Assembly (NCBI GenBank): GCA_031553655.1
Contig: JAVBLG010000101.1
Location: 8,177 to 72,176, forward strand
Length of the DNA: 64,000 nucleotides
Source of the DNA: JAVBLG01 sp031553655
GTDB taxonomy: Bacteria > Desulfobacterota > Desulfovibrionia > Desulfovibrionales > Desulfovibrionaceae
Direction: 5' to 3'
Shown here: positions 8,582-17,046 of the stretch, piece by piece
How the letters are laid out: each line of letters starts with the position of its first letter
Numbering within the stretch: the stretch's first letter is position 1
The notes under the pieces: model-generated
The model's database searches: none
Told to the model about the DNA's origin: nothing
Seen by the model: the letters and a program-made list of their open reading frames with translations, nothing else
Program-made: the position numbers and the translations under genes

Positions 8582-9537
8582 GCGATATAAAATTGTTCCG
8601 TTTTTCCGCCGATGCCGCCGAAGAGCTGGCCGGGCGTTCCGCCCTGGTGGAGCGTGAGTTGCACGGCCTTATGGAAAAGCACATGGAGTGCTTCCTCGGC
8701 ATTCGCTTTGTGGCCCATGAATACAGCACCGGCTCCAACCACCGGGGGCGTATTGACTCTTTAGGCCTGGATGAAAACTGCTGCCCGGTCATAATTGAAT
8801 ACAAACGGCACAGCAATGAAAACGTCATCAACCAGGGCCTGTATTATCTCGACTGGCTGCTGGATCATAAGGCCGAGTTCAAACTTCTGGTTATGGAGCA
8901 TTTCAGCAAGGACATTGCCGACGATATAGAATGGGACGGCACGCGCGTGCTTTGCGTAGCCGGAGATTTTACCAAGTTTGACGAGCATGCCATAGCCCAG
9001 ATCGGCAGAAATATTGAATTGATTCGCTACAAGTATTTTGCTGCTGATCTGCTGATGTTGGAATGGTTGAACCCGGCCAGCGGCGAAGCCAAAGGGACTG
9101 CACGCAAACACGTCTCGCGGGTGGATGTCGCGGAAATTCAGGACGACTCCAACAATGAAGTGCAAGCGGATAAAAATGATAAGCCCGTCCGTAACCTTGA
9201 TTGGCATATACAAACCATGTCTCAAACATTGCGTCCTCTTTACGATGACTTGACCTCTTTTATCCTGTCTCTGGGAGATGATGTAAATGTGAAAGAGCTT
9301 AGGTTATATATCGCCTTTACCCGCCTGAAGAATTTTGTCTGTCTGCTGCCCATGAAAGGCGGCCTGAAGCTGTGGGTAAAGCTCAACCCCGATACCGTAA
9401 CCCTGGAAAAAGATTTTTGCCGCGACGTGCGCGACACCGGGCATTGGGGCACCGGCGACCTTGAAGTTTATATCCGCAACCGCGCTGATCTGGAAAAAGC
9501 AAAGCCGCTCATCGAACGCGCCTACCAGGAGAGTTGA
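8578..9537 (+). CDS. DUF5655 protein with PD-(D/E)XK nuclease-like N-terminus
   Basis: A 319-residue protein placed between hsdS and hsdR and overlapping hsdS by 4 bp (ATGA). The N-terminal half has the pattern GRIDSLGLDENCCPVIIEYK, an Asp...Glu-x-Lys arrangement typical of RecB/NucS-like nucleases, followed by the helix NQGLYYLDWLLDHKAEF. The C-terminal ~100 residues (from PLYDDLTSFILSLGDDV to the end) match the DUF5655 family, often attached to predicted nucleases and transport-associated proteins. It may assist restriction or act as a separate nuclease; no function is demonstrated. The stop is 4 bp before the hsdR GTG start, so it is translated with the R-M operon. Confidence 0.85.
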   Translation: MSDIKLFRFSADAAEELAGRSALVERELHGLMEKHMECFLGIRFVAHEYSTGSNHRGRIDSLGLDENCCPVIIEYKRHSNENVINQGLYYLDWLLDHKAEFKLLVMEHFSKDIADDIEWDGTRVLCVAGDFTKFDEHAIAQIGRNIELIRYKYFAADLLMLEWLNPASGEAKGTARKHVSRVDVAEIQDDSNNEVQADKNDKPVRNLDWHIQTMSQTLRPLYDDLTSFILSLGDDVNVKELRLYIAFTRLKNFVCLLPMKGGLKLWVKLNPDTVTLEKDFCRDVRDTGHWGTGDLEVYIRNRADLEKAKPLIERAYQES

Positions 9538-9541
9538 CGCC

Positions 9542-12500
9542 GTGTTTCTGCACAAGGAAAAAGCCTTTGAGGAAGAAATATGCGATAGTCTTGCCGCCAA
9601 CGGCTGGCTGTATCAGCAGGGCGACGCCGCTCTTTACGACCGGGCCAATTCCTTTTTTATGCCCGACCTTGCGGCCTGGCTGGAGGAAACCCAGCCGGAG
9701 GCATGGCGGACTCTGTGCAAGGCAAACGGCAATAAAGTTGAGGCCGCGCTTGCCGAGCGCCTGCGCAAAAACTGCAACGAGCGCGGCACGCTTGAAGTGC
9801 TGCGGCGCGGCCTGGAAATGATCGGCTTGCGCCATCCCCTGTCCCTGGCGCAATTCAAACCGGCTTTCGGCCTTAACGAAAACATCGCCCGCAGATATGC
9901 CGCCAACCGCCTGCGCGTGATCCGGCAGGTGCATCATTCGGTCAACAACGAACATGAATCCATGGATCTGGTGCTGTTTTTAAACGGCATACCCGTTGCC
10001 ACCGCCGAATTGAAATCGGAATTTACCCAGAGCGTGCATGATGCCGTGGATCAATACCGTTTTGATCGCGATCCCGCGCCCAAAGCCAAGGCGGTTGAGC
10101 CGTTGCTGTCCTTCCCGCGCGGAGCTTTGGTGCATTTTGCCGTAAGCCAGAATGAAGTTTACATGGCCACGCGCCTTTCCGGCCCAGGCACAACTTTTTT
10201 GCCTTTCAACAAGGGCAATAACGGGGCTTCGGGCAATCCGGAAAATCCAAACGGCTACAGCACGGCTTATTTGTGGGAAGAAATATGGCAACGCGACAGT
10301 TGGCTGGAAATAATCGGGCGTTATATTATTGCCAAGCGCGACAGCAAGAAAAAACTCACCACCTATATTTTCCCCCGTTACCACCAGCTTGACGCCACCC
10401 GCAAAATTATCGCCGCCATAGCGGAGGAAGGTCCGGGCGGCAAGTACCTCATTCAGCATTCCGCCGGAAGCGGCAAAACCAATTCCATAGCCTGGACGGC
10501 CCATTTTCTGGCCGATTTGCACAATGCCGCCGACAAGAAAATTTTTGACAGCGTGCTGGTTATTTCTGATCGGCAGGTGTTGGACAAGCAGCTTCAGGAG
10601 GCGGTTTTTGACTTTGAGCGCACCGCCGGGGTGGTGGAAAGCATCACCGATGAGCACGGCAGCAAAAGCGCACAACTCACTCAGGCCTTAAAGGCCGGTA
10701 AAAAGATAATTATCTGCACAGTACAGACCTTTCCTTTTGCCCTGCAAGCCGTGCGCGAGCTTGCGGCCACGGAAGGCAAAACTTTTGCCGTTATCGCGGA
10801 CGAAGCCCACAGCTCACAGAGCGGCAATACCTCTGTCACTCTTAAAAAAGTATTATCCGCCGAAGAACTGGCCGATATCGCCGACGGCGGACAGGTGAGC
10901 ACGGAAGATCTGCTTAATGCGCAAATGGAAGCCCGTGTGCGCACGGAGGGAATCAGCTTTATAGCTTTTACGGCCACGCCCAAGAACAAAACTCTGGAGC
11001 TTTTCGGTCGCGTGGTTGATATCGACCGGCCGCCACTGCCCTTCCACGTATATTCAATGCGTCAGGCCATTGAGGAAGGCTTTATTCTTGATGTGCTCAA
11101 AAACTACACCTCCTATCGTCTGGCTTTCAAACTGGCCCACGAGGGGCGGGAATGGGATCAGGATGAGGTGGACCGTAGCGAAGCCCGAAAGGGGCTGATG
11201 CAGTGGGTACGCCTGCACCCGTACAATATAGCCTCCAAGGTTCAGGTTGTGGTGGAGCATTTCCGCGAAAATGTCCAGCCTCTACTTAACGGCGACGCCA
11301 AGGCCATGATTGTAGTGGGCAGCCGCAAAGAAGCGGTGCGCTGGCAAAAGGCTCTGCGGGAATATATCAAGCGCCAGGGCTATGCTCTGGATGCCCTGGT
11401 GGCTTTTTCCGGAGAGGTGATTGACGCGGAAACCTGCGAGAACGCGGTTACGGAAAACAGCAAGGAACTCAATCCCGGCCTTAAGGGGCGGGATATACGC
11501 GAGGCCTTTGCCACTTCCGAATATCAGATACTGCTCGTGGCTAACAAGTATCAGACCGGCTTTGACCAGCCACTGCTGTGCGGCATGTATATAGACCGAA
11601 GGCTTGCCGACATTCAGGCCGTGCAGACCCTGTCGCGCCTCAATCGGGCCTATCCGGGCAAGGACACCACCTATATTCTGGATTTTGCCGACAATCAGTT
11701 CGAAGTGCTGACCGCTTTCAAAAAATATTATGAAACAGCGGAACTGGAAGATACCACCAACCCCAACCTTGTTTACGACCTGCGCGCCAAACTTGACGGC
11801 ACGGGGTATTATTCCGATGTGGAGGTTGAAAAGGTGGCCCAGGCCGTTATTAAGCCCAACGCCAGACAAAGCGAGCTGGCCGCCGCCATAATCCCGGTGA
11901 GCCAACGCCTGCTTGCCGCCTACAAAAGCGCCAGAGAGCGTAAAATTGCGGCCGAAGCACGGGGCGATGCGCAAAGCGCCAAAACGGCCAAGGATGAAAT
12001 GGATTCCCTGATTTTATTCAAGGGCGATCTTGGGGCTTTCATCAGAGTCTATACATTTCTTTCTCAGATATTCAACTACGGCAATACCGACATAGAAAAA
12101 CGCCACATATTTTACCGTCATCTTCTGCCCTTATTGGAATTCGGGCGCGAACGCGACGACATTGACCTTTCCAAGGTAAAGCTGACTCACCATACCTTGA
12201 AAAATCTTGGCACAACCAGTTTTTCCTTGAATAAAGGCGAAGCGCCGAAAATCAAACCCATCAGCGATACCGGCAGCGGCTCGGTACAAGACAAGGACAA
12301 GGTTTTTCTGGCGGAAATAATCGAGAAAATGAACGAGCTTTTTGAGGGAGAGCTTACCGACGGCGACCAGCTTGTTTACGTCAACGGAGTTATCAAGGGC
12401 AAACTGTTGGAAAATGAGGAACTGGCCCAGCAGGCCAGAGACAACAGTAAAGAGCAGTTCGCCAATTCCCCTGATCTTTCCAAGGCCATACTTGATGCCA

Positions 12501-12640
12501 TCATGGATGCCATGGACGCGCACAAAATTATGAGCACCCAGGCTCTTAATTCGTCGCGCGTGCAGGAAGGATTGAAGGCATTGCTGTTAGGGCCTGTGGG
12601 GCTGTATGAAGCTTTAAGGAAAGTAGAGAAGGTGGAGTAA
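9542..12640 (+). CDS. hsdR: Type I restriction-modification system, endonuclease/translocase subunit
   Basis: A 1,032-residue HsdR starting at GTG 9542, chosen because AGGAG precedes it and the upstream ATG in this frame lies inside the previous gene. The N-terminal HSDR_N nuclease core has DLVLFLNGIPVATAELK (Asp ~142, Glu-x-Lys ~157). Two RecA-like motor domains follow: Walker A SAGSGKTNS (~305), the DEAH box IADEAHSSQSG (~419), then FTATPKNKTLELFG and the late motif QTLSRLNRAYPGK. The C-terminus would contact HsdM. This subunit translocates DNA with ATP and cuts unmodified DNA. Its TAA overlaps the ATG of the next gene by one base. Confidence 0.95.
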   Translation: MFLHKEKAFEEEICDSLAANGWLYQQGDAALYDRANSFFMPDLAAWLEETQPEAWRTLCKANGNKVEAALAERLRKNCNERGTLEVLRRGLEMIGLRHPLSLAQFKPAFGLNENIARRYAANRLRVIRQVHHSVNNEHESMDLVLFLNGIPVATAELKSEFTQSVHDAVDQYRFDRDPAPKAKAVEPLLSFPRGALVHFAVSQNEVYMATRLSGPGTTFLPFNKGNNGASGNPENPNGYSTAYLWEEIWQRDSWLEIIGRYIIAKRDSKKKLTTYIFPRYHQLDATRKIIAAIAEEGPGGKYLIQHSAGSGKTNSIAWTAHFLADLHNAADKKIFDSVLVISDRQVLDKQLQEAVFDFERTAGVVESITDEHGSKSAQLTQALKAGKKIIICTVQTFPFALQAVRELAATEGKTFAVIADEAHSSQSGNTSVTLKKVLSAEELADIADGGQVSTEDLLNAQMEARVRTEGISFIAFTATPKNKTLELFGRVVDIDRPPLPFHVYSMRQAIEEGFILDVLKNYTSYRLAFKLAHEGREWDQDEVDRSEARKGLMQWVRLHPYNIASKVQVVVEHFRENVQPLLNGDAKAMIVVGSRKEAVRWQKALREYIKRQGYALDALVAFSGEVIDAETCENAVTENSKELNPGLKGRDIREAFATSEYQILLVANKYQTGFDQPLLCGMYIDRRLADIQAVQTLSRLNRAYPGKDTTYILDFADNQFEVLTAFKKYYETAELEDTTNPNLVYDLRAKLDGTGYYSDVEVEKVAQAVIKPNARQSELAAAIIPVSQRLLAAYKSARERKIAAEARGDAQSAKTAKDEMDSLILFKGDLGAFIRVYTFLSQIFNYGNTDIEKRHIFYRHLLPLLEFGRERDDIDLSKVKLTHHTLKNLGTTSFSLNKGEAPKIKPISDTGSGSVQDKDKVFLAEIIEKMNELFEGELTDGDQLVYVNGVIKGKLLENEELAQQARDNSKEQFANSPDLSKAILDAIMDAMDAHKIMSTQALNSSRVQEGLKALLLGPVGLYEALRKVEKVE

Positions 12641-13467
12641 TGAGCCGTAATATTGTTATTGAATCGATCAATGTTGGACATTCTGATTATCAAAATGAAG
12701 AATTTGTTGCCCTTGCCAACATATCGGCAAAGCGTATCCATCTGAACGGGTGGCGATTGGTCTGGATTGACTTGCAAACAAAGCGCGAATTGCATTCATA
12801 CTCTTTCAACTTTCAAGAAAACTGTTTTTTTGATCCTGGAGAAAAATTGTTCCTTGTCAGCGGTATAGGCAACGGAGGCTTTTGCCGCGAACGGGAGAAT
12901 ATACATTGCCCAATGGCACACTGGATAACGTTCACAGGCTCAAGGAAGCACATCTGTTCAGTTCCTCAGGTCAAAGTCACCCTATACGATGCTGACGGCA
13001 CAGAGGTGGACAACAGGTATTCAATCCAGGGACGATATGATCGCAGCACCCGTCCGGCAATTGCGATAGGACATGGGGGCAACCCGGCATGGCGCGATGT
13101 AAAAGATTACTTGCATGACAAGTGCGGATTTGAAGTCGAGGCGTTTGAAACAGACGAGCAAGCCAGCGAAACAATTCCCGCAGTTATTGCTTCTCTTGGC
13201 GAGAAATCTAATATGGCTATTCTCGTATTGACCGGCGAAGATGAAACCGCCTACGGCAAGACCCGTGCACGGCAAAATGTTATTCATGAACTTGGGAAAT
13301 TTCAGGAAAGATTCGGCAACAACAAAACAATAGTCTTGGTGGAAAAAGGTGTTGAGCTGCCGTCCAATATTTCCGGGATAATTTATATAGGATTTAATCC
13401 GGGACACATCAAAGCCACATTCGGCGATATTATGGCCACGATCAACCGAGAATTTTTTCTTTGGTAA
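12640..13467 (+). CDS. Lamin-tail-like domain fused to a predicted nucleotide-binding TIR-like domain; candidate defence effector
   Basis: A 275-residue protein coupled to hsdR (TAATG overlap). Residues ~1-120 resemble the lamin-tail beta-sandwich: NEEFVALANIS, HLNGWRLVWIDL and FDPGEKLFLVSG. Residues ~137-275 match the PF10137 TIR-like family of predicted nucleotide-binding proteins: IAIGHGGNPAWRDVKDYL, a central MAILVLTGEDE strand, ARQNVIHELGKFQERFG and ELPSNISGIIYIGF, all in family order. In known defence systems such TIR-like domains act as NAD+-degrading effectors, often after sensing a signal. Fusion to a lamin-tail module and placement as the last gene of a type I R-M operon suggest a backup effector. 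Function is inferred only. Confidence 0.8.
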   Translation: MSRNIVIESINVGHSDYQNEEFVALANISAKRIHLNGWRLVWIDLQTKRELHSYSFNFQENCFFDPGEKLFLVSGIGNGGFCRERENIHCPMAHWITFTGSRKHICSVPQVKVTLYDADGTEVDNRYSIQGRYDRSTRPAIAIGHGGNPAWRDVKDYLHDKCGFEVEAFETDEQASETIPAVIASLGEKSNMAILVLTGEDETAYGKTRARQNVIHELGKFQERFGNNKTIVLVEKGVELPSNISGIIYIGFNPGHIKATFGDIMATINREFFLW

Positions 13468-13601
13468 GAACTGGAACCTCAAAATGATGCAACGGATGGC
13501 GTATAGGAAAAGCCGAACATAAGGTCTTTTTAATAGACTTTCCAAGCCCAAATAAAACAAAATTATTGCTGTCATAGATAGATAAATTTTCCAAATATCT
13601 A

Positions 13602-13982
13602 CTACACTGAAAGCAAAATACGCGGGTCAGCTCCCAAGGCTTCGGCCAGCTTGCGGGCGTTCTGCTTGCCGATGGGCCGTTTTCCGTTTTCCATTTCGGA
13701 AATATGGCGGCGTGGAATGCCCGTGCGCTCGGCAAGTTCACTTTGCGTCATGTCTTCACGGTGGCGAAGACCGGCAAGGTATGAACCGGGAAAAGGCATG
13801 TCTTTAAAGTGTGCGGATTCGCGCCAGGGAATGGAATCCTCCACACCAGAGACAAGCGGCGGTTCCTCCACTTTTTTGAAGCCCAGCGCCTGCATAGCCT
13901 CAAGAGCCTTCTGCATCATGGCAACAGGGCCGGTAAAGGTCATGTTGACCGCTTCAGTAGGGGGCTTTTTCGTGTGTTCCAA
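13602..13982 (-). CDS. XRE-family antitoxin (HigA/RelB-type partner)
   Basis: A 126-residue protein. The N-terminal half contains VNMTFTGPVAMMQKALEAM and a helical linker; the C-terminal half is a HTH_3 domain (MTQSELAERTGIPRRHISEM, then ENGKRPIGKQNARKLAEALG). It immediately follows the broken RelE/HigB toxin gene, and its TTG start at 13982 abuts the toxin TAG in the corrected frame; an in-frame ATG 13 codons later is an alternative start. Antitoxins of this class bind the toxin and repress their shared promoter. With the toxin frameshifted, it may now be only a DNA-binding regulator. Confidence 0.8.
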   Translation of the reverse strand: MEHTKKPPTEAVNMTFTGPVAMMQKALEAMQALGFKKVEEPPLVSGVEDSIPWRESAHFKDMPFPGSYLAGLRHREDMTQSELAERTGIPRRHISEMENGKRPIGKQNARKLAEALGADPRILLSV

Positions 13983-14239
13983 CTATGCTACCTCCACAAT
14001 GCGGATGCCGGTTTTCAGTTCTTCCCAAACACATACATAGGTTGGATGGCTTTTTTTTAATGGCAATGATGCCGGTTGGGGCTTAGTTTGCCATAGTTTG
14101 GCCAGTCTCCGCGCACAGGGCCTTCGGCTTCAATCTGCGTCAGGAGGGATGCGAGGCTGGTAAGAACCAGCTTCGGCAATTTGGCGAGGCTTTTGTCCGC
14201 CTTTTCGGAAATCCTGACATGCCAGAAGTTTTCGACCAT
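13983..14239 (-). pseudogene. RelE/HigB-type toxin, frameshifted at an 8-A run
   Basis: The frame from 14239 begins with a RelE/HigB N-terminus (VRISEKADKSLAKLPK, LTQIEAEGPVRGDWPNYGKL) and stops early at a TAA inside the run of eight T on the plus strand at 14051-14058. One base of shift restores a classic family C-terminus (HPTYVCVWEEL, then KTGIRIVEVA) ending with TAG at 13983, directly before the antitoxin. The toxin is therefore probably inactive unless the run slips or ribosomes shift frame. Family enzymes cut mRNA on the ribosome. Confidence 0.8.
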
Positions 14240-14286
14240 GCTTTTTCTTATGCTTGATGTACTAGTTTTTAGTACAAAGTCAAGTG

Positions 14287-14568
14287 TTAGTTTTTGGGGG
14301 AATGGTTTTGACTTGGACTACTGGCTTTTTCTTGCATTGCCTTAACGAATTCCCATGCTTCCATTTCCAACGCATCAGCAATGCGGAACAGCATTTCGAG
14401 CGTAGGCTGTTTGCGGCCGCTTTCTAAACGGCTGATGTGCGCATGAGAAGCCATGCCCATACGCTCGGCAAGCTCCTCCTGGGACAATCCCTTTTCAATG
14501 CGTAAACGCCGCAAAACCGGTCCGAGGGAAGGATATTTTTTCATCCCTCCTGTATAGCCCATTGCCAT
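14287..14568 (-). CDS. XRE-family helix-turn-helix regulator
   Basis: A 93-residue protein with one HTH_3 domain (LSQEELAERMGMASHAHISR, then LESGRKQPTLEMLFRIADAL) and a polar tail ending SPSQNHSPKN. A second in-frame ATG eight codons in (14544) follows AGGAGGG too closely to use it well, so the longer start is kept but uncertain. It stands alone between two other regulators in the island and may be a phage-type repressor or an orphan antitoxin. No toxin-like gene is adjacent. Confidence 0.75.
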   Translation of the reverse strand: MAMGYTGGMKKYPSLGPVLRRLRIEKGLSQEELAERMGMASHAHISRLESGRKQPTLEMLFRIADALEMEAWEFVKAMQEKASSPSQNHSPKN

Positions 14569-14677
14569 TTTCTTTTTTGTGCGCTACAGAACACAACGTG
14601 CCCTGTGGCGCACGGAACGCCTTTTACAATGAACTCCATCCACCTTTTGGCCGGGATACTCCCAGAGTACTGTTGTT

Positions 14678-15007
14678 ATGAGCACAGAAAATTTTTTCGA
14701 ATCCCTCCAGCGTACTTTTGAAGTTGCCAACTGCAATACTCAGGATGAACTTGCCCTGTTTCTGGGCGTTCGCCAATCAGCTATTTCCGATGCGCGAAGG
14801 AAAAAGGCCATCCCTTGCGAGTGGCTCCTGAAGTTGCTGACAAATCATCATATTAATCCAGAATGGATATTGACCGGAGACGCGCCGCGTTTTATCAGGC
14901 CGAGCTGCTGTCGACCGGATGTATACAGCCTGAACCCGTTAAAAGAAGTGCCTACGCGACATCTGTTAGATGAGCTACGCGAGCGAATGGAGTTCAGGGA
15001 AAATTAG
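14678..15007 (+). CDS. Phage CI-type repressor N-terminal domain protein
   Basis: A 109-residue protein with the Phage_CI_repr helix-turn-helix: DELALFLGVRQSAISDARRK, then IPCEWLLKLLTNHHINPEWI and LTGD. This arrangement is typical of CI/C2-like repressors in sulfate-reducer prophages. The usual C-terminal S24 peptidase half is absent, so it is either a short stand-alone repressor or a truncated one; the final residues (HLLDELRERMEF) form a possible helix. It is convergent with the DUF2007 gene to its right. Confidence 0.75.
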   Translation: MSTENFFESLQRTFEVANCNTQDELALFLGVRQSAISDARRKKAIPCEWLLKLLTNHHINPEWILTGDAPRFIRPSCCRPDVYSLNPLKEVPTRHLLDELRERMEFREN

Positions 15008-15017
15008 CGGCATTTCA

Positions 15018-15392
15018 TCAAGGCATAATGTGGCCGCATTTTTCACATTGGCTACGAGCGGAGCATAGTAGGGGGATAAAAAAAAGTACGGCAAAAAGAG
15101 TGGCCAAGAAATTTTTGCGGCTCTTGTCTCTGACTTGCCTGAATTTTATTCCGCCGCACATTGGGCAAACAGCAATTTCAGATAAATCCGCTAAAACGGC
15201 CACGGCGCTTTCAGCTTCGCTTTCCGGCACCTTCAACTCCACTCCTCCGACGGCTCCGGAGTACGCAAAATTTACGCCCACCAAATGTTCATTGGCCAGA
15301 AAGCAAGTTATTCCAACTCCCTCAAGCCGGGCTTTGGCCATATAGGCTTCCGGCAAACTGGTAAATGCAGCGATAGTTACAAGTTTTGACAT
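15018..15392 (-). CDS. DUF2007-type signal-transducing protein with zinc ribbon and membrane segment
   Basis: A 124-residue protein. Residues ~1-72 match the DUF2007 fold (TIAAFTSLPEAYMAKARLEG, then ITCFLANEHLVGVNF and ELKVPESEAESAVAVLAD). It continues with a CPMCGG zinc-ribbon half, a hydrophobic segment (NFLATLFAVLFFIPLLCSA) that could span the membrane, and a second CEKCGH pair. The family is linked to signalling or metal handling but lacks a defined role. It has its own start at 15392 and no obvious operon partner. Confidence 0.7.
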   Translation of the reverse strand: MSKLVTIAAFTSLPEAYMAKARLEGVGITCFLANEHLVGVNFAYSGAVGGVELKVPESEAESAVAVLADLSEIAVCPMCGGIKFRQVRDKSRKNFLATLFAVLFFIPLLCSARSQCEKCGHIMP

Positions 15393-15464
15393 TATGCTGC
15401 CATATTTATGTATCAGCCCATTAGGCCGGTTTGATGAAGATTATTTGAAATATAAAGATACATC

Positions 15465-15731
15465 TCAGGCGTGTGCCACTTCCACCCTGCCGATCTGCCC
15501 AGCATTAAGGGCGTGGCCGATCACAATCCGCACATCCTGGCCCAAGCGGATTATGCAATCCATCATCTTCGCCTCACTGATGCCTATTTCCAAGGTTTCC
15601 GCCTGCTTCAGGCGCGCCTTGAAGAGTTCAATTACAGTTTTCAACCACCGGATCGAGAAACTCGACCTCAGCCAGATTGGGCTTTTTTTTGCACTGCAAG
15701 GCAGATTCCAAAAAAGTGCAACCGCATTCAT
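15465..15731 (-). pseudogene. Possible C-terminal remnant of an XRE-type antitoxin
   Basis: The last ~50 codons (LEIGISEAKMMDCIIRLG, then VRIVI...GRVEVAHA) resemble the tail of HTH_37-type XRE antitoxins, in which a short helix and a strand of the form Leu-Gly-x-Asp-Val-x-Ile close the protein. The preceding codons overlap the 3' end of the larger hypothetical gene in another frame and carry no HTH. It is read as a broken antitoxin tail; the similarity is weak. Confidence 0.3.
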
Positions 15732-16314
15732 GCTCTTGGACAGCTACATGAAATTTTTTAAGCATCCTGCTCATTTCCTCCACAAGAAGTGATTTTGCAG
15801 CAGGATTGATTTTGTGAGCAGCATGAAGCATTTTTTGTATATATCCTACATGCGGATACTGTTGCACAATTCTTTCCAAAGTCTTTGTACGGCAATCCCT
15901 ATTCAATTTTACCAGTGACTTAGGCCAACATTTGCCATAATGTACTGGAAAAAATGATGTATAATGCCGCCATATGGCATCTCGGGTTATGCGTGGAGTC
16001 GGCTGTTCCGCTTGCTCGTAAAGCCATAGCACAGCATCAACCCAGCATGTACGTTCTGGATGAGGAGTTTTAGCCAGGACAATGCTGCACCTTGGAATAT
16101 TTATATTGTCATAACAATATGGCATAGTTGCAGTTTTATGTTCTGAAACGCGTATTAAAAAAATGCTTGAAGCCCCATCTTTCTCAAAAGCAACGCGCAT
16201 GTACCTGCTTTCTGTGGAAAGGCTTTGCTGAAAGCGCAAAAATTGGCAGCCCTCCGGTAAATGCGCCTGGATCATGGCGTAGCTTTCATGAATTCTGCTG
16301 GTGGCACCTTGCAT
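15628..16314 (-). CDS. Hypothetical protein, 228 residues
   Basis: An uninterrupted 228-codon frame with no family I recognise. It is rich in aromatic and basic residues (YEQAEQPTPRITRDAIWRHY, HYGKCWPKSLVKLNRDCRT) and has several cysteines, four of them near the C-terminus (ECGCTF, ALQCKK, ENCN). There is no signal peptide or membrane segment. The DNA is more A+T rich than the R-M operon. It lies among remnants of toxin-antitoxin modules, so an accessory or phage origin is likely. It may be an effector or a decaying gene; no function is proposed. Confidence 0.5.
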   Translation of the reverse strand: MQGATSRIHESYAMIQAHLPEGCQFLRFQQSLSTESRYMRVAFEKDGASSIFLIRVSEHKTATMPYCYDNINIPRCSIVLAKTPHPERTCWVDAVLWLYEQAEQPTPRITRDAIWRHYTSFFPVHYGKCWPKSLVKLNRDCRTKTLERIVQQYPHVGYIQKMLHAAHKINPAAKSLLVEEMSRMLKKFHVAVQEHECGCTFLESALQCKKKPNLAEVEFLDPVVENCN

Positions 16315-16698
16315 GACTTTCTTTTATTCGCTTATGGCTGCCATTTTCCAGTTAAGAACGCGCATGACGTCTCTGGTCTATAATGGCCTGGGCATCATCC
16401 ATTGTCTGGTGATGAGGAACTGATGGGCGTGTATCCTCAGAAGTATATCTCAATTGAGATGCGTGCAAGAATTTTTTGTGGGCCACTCAGCGATGAGGAT
16501 TAGGTGTACAGAGAGGGATATGGTGTTTGGTATCTACGCTGTTATTATCGTTACGATCGTTATTCCACTCCACCAGCCAATCACATGCAAAGCCATATTG
16601 GCCAGAAAGCAGGAATTATTTCCAAGGGTTCGGCCTGTTTTAAGTACACCTTGCAGAGTCCAGCAAAAAAATCCGTGCATCTCCTTCCGTAGAAAATT
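16315..16698. other. Intergenic stretch with a possible antitoxin tail
   Basis: No intact gene. On the minus strand around 16352-16450 a short open stretch reads SVPHHQTMDDAQAIIDQRRH and then a stop, which resembles the C-terminal toxin-wrapping tail of RelB/Phd-type antitoxins. The rest shows nothing recognisable. Confidence 0.3.
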
Positions 16699-17033
16699 TT
16701 ATCCATGTGTCTCTGCTTCGGGAACGGCCTCTATACCAGGCAGAGGAGCCACATTCTGCCAATCTCCTGGAGTGTTGGAGCTGTCCCACAGATCGCGGGC
16801 CTGCTGCAAATTCAGCCACAGTTCAGCGCCGGTATTAAATGCGCGCCCCAAACGCTGGGCCATGTCCGGGGTAATGCTGCCGCGTTCGTTCACCACCTTG
16901 GAGAGCGTCTTACGCGATACCCCCAAATGCACGGCAAGTGCCGTAACAGTCAGGCTCAGGGGTTCCATGTACAGCCCCCGGATAATCGCCCCCGGATGCG
17001 ACGGGCGGCGGTTTTTTTTGAGCGATCAAGCAT
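16699..17033 (-). pseudogene. higA: HigA-family antitoxin, frameshifted at an 8-A run
   Basis: The main frame holds a HigA HTH (SLTVTALAVHLGVSRKTLSK, then FNTGAELWLNLQQARDLWD). The family N-terminus, RRPSHPGAIIRGLYMEPLS, lies in the same frame just upstream but has no start codon there. The natural start, an ATG at 17033 following AGGAGG, is in another frame: MLDRSKK leads into a run of eight T on the plus strand (17012-17019). One base of slippage joins the two into a normal ~110-residue antitoxin. As written, only an internal ATG at 16968 could make an 89-residue form missing the first HTH helix. Confidence 0.8.
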
Positions 17034-17046
17034 TGCGCGGCCTCCT

